A stretch of 64,000 nt of DNA from the NCBI GenBank assembly GCA_038277395.1, contig CM076191.1, positions 24,338,983 through 24,402,982 on the forward strand. Reading direction: 5' to 3'. The position numbers were made by a program, and so were the translations under genes. How positions within the stretch are numbered: position 1 is the first letter of the stretch; every line of letters starts with the position of its first letter. The notes under the pieces were generated by a model. It worked only from the letters and a program-made list of their open reading frames with translations, was not told where the DNA came from and did no database searches. Source of the DNA: Dryocosmus kuriphilus. Lineage: Eukaryota; Arthropoda; Insecta; Hymenoptera; Cynipidae. This document shows positions 36,629 to 47,465 of the stretch, piece after piece.

Positions 36629-37962
36629 CGAGGTCTGTCCGAAAAGTATCCAGAATACCTTTGAATCTCCGCGCCAGAACGTTCGAGCGCCCTCTATCGG
36701 GTACCATTGTAAACTGCAACTCTTCAGGAACTCCCTCGATGCCGCAGTTTTTGTCGAGACGCCTTAGTTCGCACACAGCGTGCATTTGTGTATGGAGTCT
36801 GTTTGTCAGTCAGCGGATTTGTTTGCTGCTCAAAATGACCGAAAAAGTTGAACAGCGAATTTGCATCAAGTTTTGCTTTAAATTTGAAAAGACTTGTGCG
36901 CAAACGGTTGAAATGACCCAAAAGGCCTTTGAAGATGACTGTATGGATAAAAGCCAGATATATGAGTGCTACACGCGGTTTAAAGATGGCCGCTAATCTG
37001 TTGACAGTGATTCGCGCTACAGCCGTCCTTTAAGCACAACAACACCGGAAAATATCGAGCGTGTGCGATTTGCGATTAAAGAAGATCGCCGCTTGACTGT
37101 GCGCGAACTAGAATATGATCTTAAAATTCCGAAAACTAATTTTTGCGAAATTTTAACCGAGAAACTGGGAATGACTCGTGTGTGTGCAAAATTCATTCCA
37201 AAATTGCTCATAGAAGAGCAGAAAAAGCTTCGCTTTGAAGTCGCTCAGGACAACTTGGAAATGGTTTCTGATGAAAATGTACTCAAAAAGATTATTACTG
37301 GTGATGAATCGTGGGTTTATGGGTATGATCCCGAAACAAAACAACATTCTTCATAGTGAAAGTTTCCATCAGAGCCAAGACCGAAAAAAAACACGTCAAA
37401 GTCGTGCAATGTCAAGTCAATGTTGATTGTTTTTTTTTATTATGAATGTTTTGTACACCACGAATACACGCCTACAGGTGAGACAATCAATAAAGAATTT
37501 TATCGTGAAGTTCTGAAAAGATTGCGTGACGCAATTAGAAGAAAACGGACTCAGCTTTGGTCAAGCGGTGACTGGCTTCTTCACCACGATAATGCGCCAG
37601 CGCATTCATCGAACCTTGTGCGGCAATATTAATTGACAAAGCACAAAGTCGTGCAGCTTCGCCAGCCTCCGTACAGTCCCGACATAGCTCCCTGTGACTT
37701 TTGGCTATTTCCAAAATTGAAAACTCCACTCAAAAGATACCGGTTTGACAACCTAGAGACAATTTAAGCAAATGCGACTAGTGCACTAAAGGCTATTTCG
37801 AAAACTGACTTCCAGGACTGCTTCAAGAAGTGGAAACACCACTGGGAGCGCGTCGTTCAATCAAATGTGGACTACTTTGAAGGATGTCACTCGCCGGATG
37901 ACGAAGAATAACACCAGCGTGGAGGTATGAAGGCATTCCGGATACTTTTCAGACAGGCCTCG
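36629..37962 (+). mobile_element. mariner transposon inserted in the hAT-type transposase gene
   Basis: TA at 36627-36628 and 37963-37964 flanks inverted ends cgaggtctgtccgaaaagta and (complement) cgaggcctgtctgaaaagta, matching about 28 of 32 positions. The length of 1334 bp is normal for mariner. Removing it joins the minus-strand hAT frame through CPGIVIVT and CIFHSLH, proving it is a later insertion. Confidence 0.95.
36835..37911 (+). pseudogene. mariner transposase (DD34D), inactivated
   Basis: ATG at 36835 (MTEKVEQRICIKFCFKF) opens the helix-turn-helix N-terminal region. The frame meets TAA at 36994-36996 after YTRFKDGR. It then continues through the second HTH region (RLTVRELEYDLKIP) to the first catalytic Asp in ITGDESWVYGYDPETKQ. 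A second TAG (37354-37356) and frame breaks follow, with more stops before the HHDNAPAHSSNLV motif (second Asp) and SPDIAPCDFWLFPKLK (third Asp, the DD34D spacing of mariner). The last codons precede TAA at 37909-37911. All catalytic motifs are still readable, so decay is moderate. The total span of about 358 codons matches a full-length mariner transposase. Confidence 0.93.
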
Positions 37963-37964
37963 TA

Positions 37965-38633
37965 CAAGTCACTATTACAATTCCAGGACAAAGTGACTTC
38001 ATTCTTGTAGCGACTGAATTATTGCAGCCCATCATAACACTGCAGCCGTCACGGGCAAACCCTATAATGTTCTCTACTGGAATCTGCTTTACATTAAAGG
38101 TTGCTATCAACTGATTATATAGAACTTGGGCCGTAGTCACGGGATCTGCAGCGTTGGGATATTTCTCGGTGAAAATTTGCTCCAATTCCCAATGCCTAAT
38201 GGTCACTCGACCAATCTCTTGATCGTAAAAATCTCACCATCACACATGCCGTCTTCGGGGCTGAAATGTCTGTCGACTCGTCAGTTAAAACCGAGAATTT
38301 TACAGACATAAGCCTTTCTGTAAGAGACTCCTTCTCGGCATCTCCAATAACATTCAAGACAATACTTTTTGTCTTCGTCCTCTTCATATTCATAGAAGCA
38401 GCAATTTGTGAATCAGGAAATATGGCTTTTAAAACATCAATGAGGTGATCCATTTTTAAAAACGCCTCATCATGAGCTGCTATATAATCGGCCAGATTGA
38501 TTTCCGCGCACTTCTCTTTCATTTCTAGAGAGGTCTGCTTTGAAAAAAGTGTAGCCACACGCTTTTGGGTCTCTGAACACGAGGCTTTTTTATTTGCTAA
38601 GTATTTTTTTCCCGTAGCATGTCTGTCAATGTC
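37965..38633 (-). pseudogene. hAT-type transposase, middle part
   Basis: From the right: DIDRHATGKKYLANKKASC (end of the zinc finger), the linker with TQKRVATLFSKQ, then AFLKMDHLIDVLKAIFPDSQ and VKFSVLTDESTDIS, the latter with a conserved Asp of the RNase-H-like fold. A one-base insertion near 38223 shifts the frame. The correct frame resumes at YDQEIGRVTIRHWELEQ and runs to IIGFARDGCSVMMGCNNSV and CPGIVIVT, where the mariner target TA (37963-37964) cuts the gene. The block order matches hAT transposases of the type with an N-terminal CxxC...H finger. The N-terminal exon is at 40265-40507. Confidence 0.8.
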
Positions 38634-40264
38634 AGACGTAATAATATAGAAAAAAATAAGGTTTGATATAGTCACGCGCAATTTTGTGCATACACTGTTA
38701 CAGGCATGCTCTATTAACCTCAAAATTTTTTTTTCTATTTTTTTCGACATTCTCATGTCCAAACCAAATAAGATATCAAGTTAAAATTTTGGGATATTAG
38801 GTAAAAGATACGAAGGAACGTTTTTCTACGTCAAAATGTTTGTAATTACTGAAAAAAAATCTGCCCGCTTCGCGGGCACATTCTCCTCGTGCGCTTCGCG
38901 CGAAATATGAGCGCGCCTCGGGCGCGCGTCTGTTAGCACTCGTGCTTCACGCTCGATAGATTATTCACCTCACGCTACGCGCTCGGTGTTTGTGGATCGT
39001 ATAAACCTTTAAGTTAAAAATGACCAAAGAAATTATTTTACTTAAGGCTATATCGTCCTTAAAGAATACATTCTCATCATGGCACTCGCGCTTCTCGCTC
39101 GATAATTACATTTTTTTTAAACACATTGTAGATTGGTAAAGTTTTTTTGTGATTTTCCAAATTTTCACAATACAGGATTTCGATTCTTAAAATTAAGACG
39201 ATGAGTCTTATAAATAAATTTTGTAGTTCTTTCCAAGGTGAACAATTCTGCTTGTTAATATTTTCTCATATCTTGCACAGTTTTGCTGAAAAGTGGTTTT
39301 CTTTATATTTCATAAAATATTTCACGAATAACTCAAAAACTACGCGTCTGCTCAAAAAAATGATAGAGAGTAAATTTGTAGATCTTTTTGAGGCGAACAA
39401 CTTTGTTTATTATTATTTTTTCTTATCTTTCATAGTTTGGCGGGAAATTTGAAATTTTTTATTTTTAATAACGTTTTATCGATTAAAACAAAAACCGTGC
39501 ATTTTATCAAAAAATAGTTAAAACAAAATTTGTAGATCTTTTTGAATTGAACAACTTTATTCTTCACCATTTTTTTTTATCTTGAATATTTTGACGAGAA
39601 ACCAGAGTTTTTAAATTTTAATAGCCTTTTTTTGATTAAAACAAAAACCGTTCATTTTATCAAAAAACGGGTAAGACAAAATTTGTAGATTTTTTTTGAG
39701 GTGAGCAATTTTACTTTCTCACATTTTTTTTTTGTATCTCTCAGAGTATACCCGGAAAATGGATTTTTTGATTTTGTGAAAACCGTTTTTGATGGATAAA
39801 ACTATAACCGTTGGTCAAAAACCGCTGGTTAACGAACTCGTTCTTTCTTTTTACCCCTTAAAGAAGTGTACCAAAGCGCAATCCAATCCGACTAGTCCTT
39901 CGAAAGGTATCGTGGGAACAGACTCCAACGACGCCGACAACGACGACGACAACAGACAGACAGACATTGTCGTAAAGACCGTTTTTTTCGGATTCAGGAG
40001 GTCTTAAAACGTGGAGATTTCATGAAATCCGCGAAAGTCAAATTTTACATAAATCTAATACCTTCTCTGATGAGAATGTAAAATTATCCAAAAAATTATA
40101 AAAATTTTTGTTGTAATTATAAACATTTTGATGTAGAAAAACGTTTCTTAGTATCTTTTACTTAATATCCCAAAATTTTAACTTGATATCTTATTTGGTT
40201 TGGACATAAGAATAGCGAAGAAAAATTTTGAGATTAATATAGAGCATGTCCTTAAAAATTGTAT
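38634..40264. mobile_element. long-TIR, Mutator-like insertion with 10-bp target duplication
   Basis: Arms at about 38679-38850 and 40113-40261 are reverse complements at high identity over roughly 150 bp (shared ccaaataagatatcaagtta and aaattttgggatatta). tgtcaatgtc (38624-38633) and tgtcaatatc (40265-40274) match at 9 of 10 positions on either side. A 9-10 bp duplication with long inverted arms is the Mutator/MULE pattern. The interior is occupied by the GCTTCGCG repeat (38858-40093). No transposase. It splits the zinc-finger exon of the minus-strand hAT-type gene. Confidence 0.6.
38858..40093 (+). repeat. GCTTCGCG-palindrome repeat, copy 1
   Basis: Starts aatctgcccgcttcgcgggc and has a GC-rich head of gcgcttcgcgcg/cgctcg palindromes. 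A set of ~150-bp imperfect tandem units follows (aaaatttgtagatctttttga, gaacaactttgttta, ggcgggaaa, acaaaaaccgt), then a cagacagaca tract. It ends with aacgtggagatttcatgaaa and ctgatgagaatgtaaaa. Copies 2 and 3 are at 46006 and 47466. No convincing ORF; class unknown. Confidence 0.85.
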
Positions 40265-40507
40265 TGTCAATATCCCGATAAACTCTGCCCTAAAACTTGT
40301 ATTGCAAAGCTTGCAAATGCATTTAAATGGATTATTAGAGTCTGGCTTCAGAAATCCGTAGATGGATTGCAACTCCAATCCAAACTTTACATTTCGGTGC
40401 TTTAAATTATTATTATGAATCAGTTTCTTCTTTTTAGGAGTACAGAATCTAGCTCTGTTTCCATTTCTGCCGTTCTCTTCATCACTGCTGAGATCCATAA
40501 CAAACAA
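40265..40507 (-). pseudogene. hAT-type transposase, N-terminal exon
   Basis: ATG at 40507 (MFVMDLSSDEENGRNGNRA), a basic segment (TPKKKKLIHNNN), then GFLKPDSNNPFKCICKLCN, the CxxC half of a zinc finger. The finger is cut at the 10-bp target duplication of the long-TIR insertion. Its His half (DIDRHATGKK) is at about 38600-38630. The two halves are not in phase after simple removal of the insertion, so the frame is also broken. Confidence 0.65.
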
Positions 40508-41080
40508 AACACGAAACTGACGCGACCAATAGTCGGTGATAGAAGTGGATAAGAAGTGGATTCAAAATGGCGGCTATTTAAAAAACAAATTTCTTTCTAC
40601 TTTTTCTCGGAAAATATTGATTTTATTGCAAAAATATATAGAACAAAAAACGTGCAGGTCATGAAACTAAACAACTTTTATTTAAAACATTTTTTCAAAA
40701 AATCAATATTTTCGAAAATAATATTAGAAAACCCGTTTTTTCCAAAAAAAATTTAAGTTTTGAAGGCCAATAAATGTATATCATGTATTATGAGACTATT
40801 TTTGTCTCTATTTGACATTTAAAACTAGTATTAATAATTGAAGATGTATGTTTGCCTTTTTTTTGGTCTAAACGTTTTTTTTGTTTTTTTTTGTCTGCTG
40901 CCCGAACAAGATTAGCTAAAAAGTTTCCGTCAATTGTACGTCTTCAAAATGGAAGTGATAACATTATTATATCATTATACAGCTTAAAATGTATAAATAT
41001 ATTTTTCTTTTTTTTTTTTTTACTGTTGTTTTGTTCTTACCTTTTTCTTTAAATATTAAATTCTAATATTCGATTTTTTT
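40508..41080. other. AT-rich spacer, nothing recognised
   Basis: Lies between two minus-strand broken genes; only T-rich low-complexity sequence and chance frames. Confidence 0.35.
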
Positions 41081-42935
41081 CTAACCCGCATTTTGGCAGT
41101 TACTTTTACAGTTGGAGCACATTATTGTGCTAGGAACTCCTGCGGATGCACAACTGCATCTAGATGTGCATCCTTTTTTGCACCCGCACTTTAAAAGCTC
41201 TTGGCAAGCCTGCCAAATTGCTGGTTTTATTGTCCACTGAGGGTCCTACATTCCATTTTGATAAATCCAACCCCAATTGGCTGGAGAGGGAAGTTCTCTT
41301 ATAACGCAGTTAGACTGACCCCAAATGTGACCACCTTGGTACATCGCATGGAGTGTATGCAGATTTAAAGCATCTAGTGTTGTAGGAAGACTTTTCAAGG
41401 GTTTACTGTTAGTTGCGAACAGGTACTTGCGTGCTATATCAATGCTTTCTAGTTCGTTATCTGCCCCATACAGTATCAAGACAAAACATTCTAATAATCG
41501 CATGGACTCCTGATTTAGTGCAGTTCCAGGACTAGAAAGCTGAACGAAAGCAGGCTTAACTTCATTGAACGTTTTTCACTTATTCCAACAAGATATTTTC
41601 CCTTTGATGTTGAAAAACGATAGTATATCGCAGCCAGTAAAAGTGTGAAATCCACGGAGAGCAGTAGCAAAAAATATCCACCATTCAATCAGTCCGCACA
41701 ATTTCAATGCCTGAAAAAATGATATAGCCAGCACAACGACGTCTGTATCCACAGTACGCAAGAGGATTTTTTTTATAACCATTAGAAGCCATATCTTGCG
41801 CATGTAAAATTAAACGCCCGTCCGCTTCCTCCATCTTGTCACAGGATGCTCCATCTATCAATGAGCTGTAGTTTCTTGAAGAGATGATACCTTTTCCAAC
41901 ATTTGTGTCTACATGAAAGTCATTAATATTACATACAGAATGATTAGCAAGCATACTGACAGATTATTACCAGTTCTTACGATATAATCACTAAAATCTT
42001 TTTCGGTATATTCTGCAAATGTTTTGGAAAATCGCGGTTCCAAACTGTGAACTAGGGCTGCGCCGTCATATAAAAGTCTACCGCACTTTTCAGGAAATGT
42101 GAGTGGATCAGCAATATCTGCAAGGATAATTACCAACTCACTCTTCGTTCCTGTGCGTAGCTCCCCGTTTGTAGATAGCGATGGAGGGCTTGACTGATTT
42201 TCATATGAAAAAAATAAATCCAGATCCATCTCCCTATTCTGGCTAGCAATGAACAATTTATAGAAAAGCTGTTCATCAGTCTGCTTTGTCTTACTACCCT
42301 CAAGGCTTGCTTTGGGTTTCGCAGTAAATATTTTTTTACTCACTTTCTTTATGGTATCAAGAACAGCTTTTGATTTAGTTACAAGTCTGTCCTCCACAAA
42401 AGTTTTGTACGTGTTGGTACCATCATCTTCTGGAGTATTCAGGGCTTCAACAGCTTCTTTGCGCACGACAATTTTACTGTCGATTGTAATAAAATCCTCT
42501 GTAATTTCTAAAAAGGGGTTACCAAATTCCAAAAAACTTTCTTTAAGACTACGAGTGTCTTTCCTAAACATGGTTTGAAAGGATGGTATAGGAGTCTTTC
42601 GAACGACAAAGTTCCTCTTGCAGAATTCAAGGTGCACTTCAAGTGCGGTGTCGTTCAATTCTTCGAGATCTTTAACATGGATGGGTAGCCAGCGCGAGTA
42701 ATGAGTGTGGTCAAATACAAAAAACTACGGAATCATGCGTTTCAGAGACTCTTTAAACAAATAATAATTTCCTTCCCGAAGAGAACGAACGAAAGGCAGT
42801 AAGAGCGTAGTCAGTTGTAATACTCGTACCACCAACCAGAACTTGAAAGTAAGTGAACTACTTGCTCGCTCATTAATCCAGTCTTCGAAAGGCTGTTCAG
42901 TGTTATCTATCTTGTATGCCTCTTGAAGTCAAATG
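41081..42935 (-). pseudogene. uncharacterised transposon-type protein, FEN1/XPG-like motifs, Cys-rich tail
   Basis: Read right to left from the assembly gap: EQPFEDWINER, a TAG (42725-42727) before FFVFDHTHYSRWLPIHVKDL, then LEFCKRNFVVRKT, DGAALVHSL (about 42048-42071), a shift near 41930, and MEEADGRLILH (about 41812-41838). After a shift near 41790 come RTVDTDVVVLAI (about 41727-41756) and FHTFTGCDILSFF, a TGA (41576-41578), YQGGHIWGQSN and SPANWGW, a TAG (41246-41248), and a Cys-rich tail (LLKCGCKKGCTSRCSC, then MCSNCKSNC) ending TAG at 41081-41083. The family is common and multicopy in invertebrate genomes but, to my knowledge, without assigned function. The four acidic motifs (DG, EEAD, DTD, GCD) are spaced like the metal-binding residues of FEN1/XPG nucleases; that reading is my inference. 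The 5' end is lost in the gap. Confidence 0.7.
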
Positions 42936-42946
42936 TATAAACCTGC

Positions 42947-43446
42947 NNNNNNNNNNNNNNNNNNNNNNNNNNNNNNNNNNNNNNNNNNNNNNNNNNNNNN
43001 NNNNNNNNNNNNNNNNNNNNNNNNNNNNNNNNNNNNNNNNNNNNNNNNNNNNNNNNNNNNNNNNNNNNNNNNNNNNNNNNNNNNNNNNNNNNNNNNNNNN
43101 NNNNNNNNNNNNNNNNNNNNNNNNNNNNNNNNNNNNNNNNNNNNNNNNNNNNNNNNNNNNNNNNNNNNNNNNNNNNNNNNNNNNNNNNNNNNNNNNNNNN
43201 NNNNNNNNNNNNNNNNNNNNNNNNNNNNNNNNNNNNNNNNNNNNNNNNNNNNNNNNNNNNNNNNNNNNNNNNNNNNNNNNNNNNNNNNNNNNNNNNNNNN
43301 NNNNNNNNNNNNNNNNNNNNNNNNNNNNNNNNNNNNNNNNNNNNNNNNNNNNNNNNNNNNNNNNNNNNNNNNNNNNNNNNNNNNNNNNNNNNNNNNNNNN
43401 NNNNNNNNNNNNNNNNNNNNNNNNNNNNNNNNNNNNNNNNNNNNNN
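42947..43446. other. assembly gap, 500 N
   Basis: Exactly 500 N, a conventional gap size, so the true distance is unknown. Frames reported across it are meaningless. Confidence 0.99.
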
Positions 43447-43485
43447 AACACAATTTTGAAAATTGTCCTACTCGGAGAAAAATGA

Positions 43486-43830
43486 GTAAGTATGCTAAAG
43501 TTACAAGATGTTAATTTAAAATAGGGAGAGCATATAGCTTTTCTGTAAAGCTTACCGAATTCTTTGGAGAGTTTACAGAATTTTCAGTAATTTTGTAAAT
43601 TTACGGCTACTTTCTGTGAAATTTACAGACTCTTTTATTAGAATATACAGTTTGAAGGAATCAACTTGACAGAAAAGTTCAATAAGTACATGTTACAGAA
43701 AATATACGTAAATTTATAAAATTACTGAAAACTCTGTAAACTCTGTAAACTCTACAGAAAATTCGGTAATTTTTACAGAGAAAGCTATGCTCTCCCTATT
43801 TTAACTGAACTCAACATCCTATAAGTTTAG
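43486..43830. mobile_element. foldback MITE
   Basis: aaaatagggagagcata (about 43519) and its complement tatgctctccctatttt (about 43786-43802) belong to long arms that pair through ctttctctgtaaa, ggagagtttacagaattttc and gtaatttt. Pairing also extends outward to aagatgttaa / aacatcct. The left limit is uncertain because the gap is close. Confidence 0.8.
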
Positions 43831-44120
43831 CAGAATCTTTTTAAAAATATTAAGTAAATTCATTTTCAATTGTATACATACTATTTCTCAACTAAGCGAT
43901 AAAAGCTTTGAAAGCTTTTAGCTTTTCACTCGTAACTTGAAAAAGTGCAGATTTTAAAGCATTTCCAATTTCAAACTTGTAAATGACAATAATTGAGCAG
44001 CTGCGGGTGCAATAACATCCTACTTGCAGTTTCAGAATTCACCATCTGAAAATAGAAGCAGCCTGTTATTGCACCCAACCGTTCAATTCCTTTCTTCACT
44101 GAAATTAATTTTTTCCATTA

Positions 44121-44151
<31 letters not shown>

Positions 44152-44870
44152 TATTTCTCTAATCTCTATGTATTGTATTTTATTATATTTTAATCTATGA
44201 ATATTGAATCAAAGAATTGATGGTCCCAGAGAGAAGGAATCCTTAAAAATTTCGATAATGCAATATAATTTGGTGAGAAAGCGTGGTAGCTTAATTGAAT
44301 TACATATACTTGAGTACTTATATAAAAAGAGTCAAATAAAATGTGTTTTACAAATTTTCAAGTGTTCAAAATTTCACAGATTTCCTGAATTTTCTTTGGA
44401 TATGAATTATAAAAAAAGTCTGCTGTATTAGAATGAATAGCTATATTTAAATTTATTCAAATAATATTGAAAAGAGGCGGAAATTTTTGAACCTTTCAAA
44501 TTTGACTAGTGGAAGGTGGAGCGCGACGGAACAGGCGGGTAAAATAGAACGCAGGTATATCACGAAAAATATTAAATTTTCAAGCGTGATATTAATTTAC
44601 TAAACAGAAATGAGTCTAATGAATCGTAGGAAATGCAAGAAAATTCTACTCTTTACTTTAACTTTAACTGAAATTCAACAACAAATTTTTGTGCTTCGCA
44701 ACTCAGCTCTGCTGTGATTTTTGAGGAAAAATAAAGTACCATTTTCCCTGGCAAGCATTGCAAAAAGTGAAGTTAGAACTTTATTGTTATGAAAATAGGT
44801 TTAAGTATCGGTGCCTTAGAAAAGAAAACGAATGATTTGAAGCGAAATGGTCGTTTGAGGCGAGATGCAA
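43831..44870. other. AT-rich DNA, nothing recognised
   Basis: Includes a long T tract (about 44122-44145) and chance frames; no supported feature. Confidence 0.35.
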
Positions 44871-45267
44871 CAAGGTGAGTGGGGCAAATGGAACACCATG
44901 TGACATTACATTTTTAGGTTAGGATTCCTTAAAAGAAATATATCCTTTTAAATCATTTAATAAATTAACAAATAACAATAAGAAAATATAAAAATAAGAA
45001 ATTTTAGCCAAACGGATACCCAAATATTTCATTTTTCCTCTCTCTCAGTTTGTAAAAGTTCTATATTTCGTTATTTATTGAATAAAATGCATATTTTACA
45101 ACGATTTTGCTTAAAGTTGGTGTCATAAGATATATATTGTATTTGTATTTTTTATTAATTTTTCAAATTATTTCCAAAATACTATAAATATTTTAATTGT
45201 TCCATACCTCCTCGCCATACGTTCCGCTTCACCCGCTAAGTGTTCCGTAGCGCCCCACCTGACATAC
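44871..45267. mobile_element. possible MITE with AGGTG-GGGC-GGAACAC ends
   Basis: caaggtgagtggggcaaatg followed by gaacac near 44870 is roughly complemented by gtgttccgtagcgccccacc near 45240. The inverted termini are imperfect and no target duplication is clear. Confidence 0.45.
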
Positions 45268-46005
45268 AGTGCTTTATCTTTAATTTATAAAAAACTGCTT
45301 CACTTTATTTACAAAACTATATGTGGGTTCGAAACTTTGAAGAACTTTAAATTTAAAAATCATTAAAACTAAATTATTTTTGCATTAAATTAAAATTATT
45401 GAGGCTTGTAAGATTCTGTAAACATGTAAAACTTCTAGGAGAGGACCATATAGGCTCGGCTGGTATCATGCTGGTATCATCTAGGATTGTGAGAGTGTTC
45501 CTACAGCTTCCCCAGCGACTTTTTTTCATTTTTGTCCCGTTCATTTTTAATTCAGTTCATTTTTTATTTCGGGATTTACCTTCACTTTAAATTAAGTGGT
45601 AGGAGAAAAAAAATTAGGAACCTTTGTATCGGTATTTGAGGTAATTCAAAATTGTTTAATGATTACTGCTTATTGTGATCTCATCTGAAGGTTAATAATT
45701 GCTTCCTCATAGAGAGAGGTTTGTAATGATGTAAATTTTCAAATCTACTTTTATGACATTTTTCTATATAATTTCAACCCCAGGAACTCTAAATGCAATT
45801 TTATAAAAAAAAAATGTTCTTGTGCGTGTGCGTAACCTCTTTCTGTTTACCATGTCTCGAAAAATAAAAGAGCTATGATCATGAAATTTGGAAGAATTGT
45901 AACTTCAGTTAATATCCAGGTCTGGTAAGGTTTTGAGCTAGATCGGCCAATTAGCAGTGATTTTTTTGCGTTTAGAAAATTAAAAAAAAAAATTTACCTT
46001 GTTTA
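45268..46005. other. nothing recognised
   Basis: AT-rich flank before repeat copy 2. Confidence 0.35.
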
Positions 46006-47238
46006 TATCAGAAAAAATCTGCCCGCTTCGCGGGCACATTCTCGTCGCGCGCTTCGCGCGAAGCATAAGCGCGCCTGGGGCGCGCGTCTGTTGGCATTCG
46101 CGCTTCGCGCTCGATAGATTATTCACCTCGCGCTACGTGCTCGGTGTTTATGGATCGTATAAACCTTTAAATGAAAAATTACAAAAGAAATTATTTTACT
46201 TAAGGCTCTATCGCCCTTAAGGAATACATTCTCATCATGACACTCGCGCTTCGCGCTTGATAATTACATTTTTTTAAAACACATTGTAAATTGGTAAAGT
46301 TTTTTTGTGATTTTCCAGATTTTCACAATACAGGATTTCGATTCTTAAAAGTAAAACGATGAGTCTTATAAATAAATTTTGTAGCTCTTTCCAAGGTGAA
46401 CAATTCTGCTTGTTAATATTTTCTCATATCTATAGCATAGTTTTGCTGAAAAGTGGTTTTCTTTATATTTCATAACATATTTCACGAATAACTCAAAAAC
46501 TACGCGTCTGCTCAAAAAAATGATAGAAAACAAATTTGTCGACCCTTTTGAGTTGAACAACTTCATTTATTATTATTTTTTCGTATCTTGCATAGTTTGG
46601 CGGGAAATTTGAAATTTTTTATTTTTAAAGACGTTTTATCGATTAAAACCAAAACCGTCAATTTTATCAAAAATGGTTGAAACAAAATTTGTAGACCTTT
46701 ATGAATTGAACAACTTTGTTTTTACCATTTTTTTGTATCTTGAATATTTTGGCGGGAAACCAAAGTTTTTTAATGTTAATAGCGTTTTCTTGATCAAAAC
46801 AAAAACCGTTCATTTATCGAAAAAAACGGTTAAGACAACATTTGTAGATTTTTTTGAGATGAACAATTTTACTCTCTTACATTTTTTTGTATCTTTCATA
46901 GTTTAGCCGAAAAAAAATGGATTTTTTATTTTGTAAAAACCGTTTTTGATGGATAAACCATAACCGTTGGTCAAAAACCGCTGGTTAACGAACTCGTCCT
47001 TTCCTCTTTACCCCTTAAAGAAGTTTACCAAAGCGCACTCCAATCCGATTAGTTCTTTGAAAGTTATCGTGGGAACAGCCTCCAACGACAACGACGACGA
47101 CGACAACAGACAGACACCGTCGTAAAAAAAAAACCGTTTTTTTTCTGATTCAGGAGGTCTCCAAACATGGAGATTTCATGAAATCCGCGAAAGTCAAATT
47201 TTAAATAAATCTAATACCTTCTCTGATGAGAATGTAAA
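46006..47238 (+). repeat. GCTTCGCG-palindrome repeat, copy 2
   Basis: Same order of modules as copy 1: aatctgcccgcttcgcgggc head, gcgcgcttcgcgcgaag, ~150-bp inner units, acagacagacaccgtcg tract, and tail ending ctgatgagaatgtaaaa. It is not enclosed by the inverted arms seen around copy 1, so the repeat is mobile independently of those arms. Confidence 0.88.
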
Positions 47239-47331
47239 AATGTTTGATATTCGAAATACAATAATTCTATAATTATCTGACGTATTTCTTCGCGTCTTCG
47301 AAACTCTTCGATTGACCTGTTGACGAACCTT

Positions 47332-47386
47332 CTATGACTATGACTATGACTATGACTATGACTATGACTATGACTATGACTTCTAT
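47332..47386 (+). repeat. (CTATGA)n minisatellite
   Basis: About eight tandem copies of ctatga located between repeat copies 2 and 3. Confidence 0.95.
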
Positions 47387-47465
47387 GAAATATGAATCAG
47401 TGTCGCACGATATTGCCTAAGGAATATGAGAGAATTTTTAAATTTAAAAATGACAGATTTAAGGA

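Noticed and set aside
42903..43514. Four long frames of 174-193 residues on both strands
   Set aside because: They are runs of X created by the 500-N gap; only a few real codons lie at the edges.
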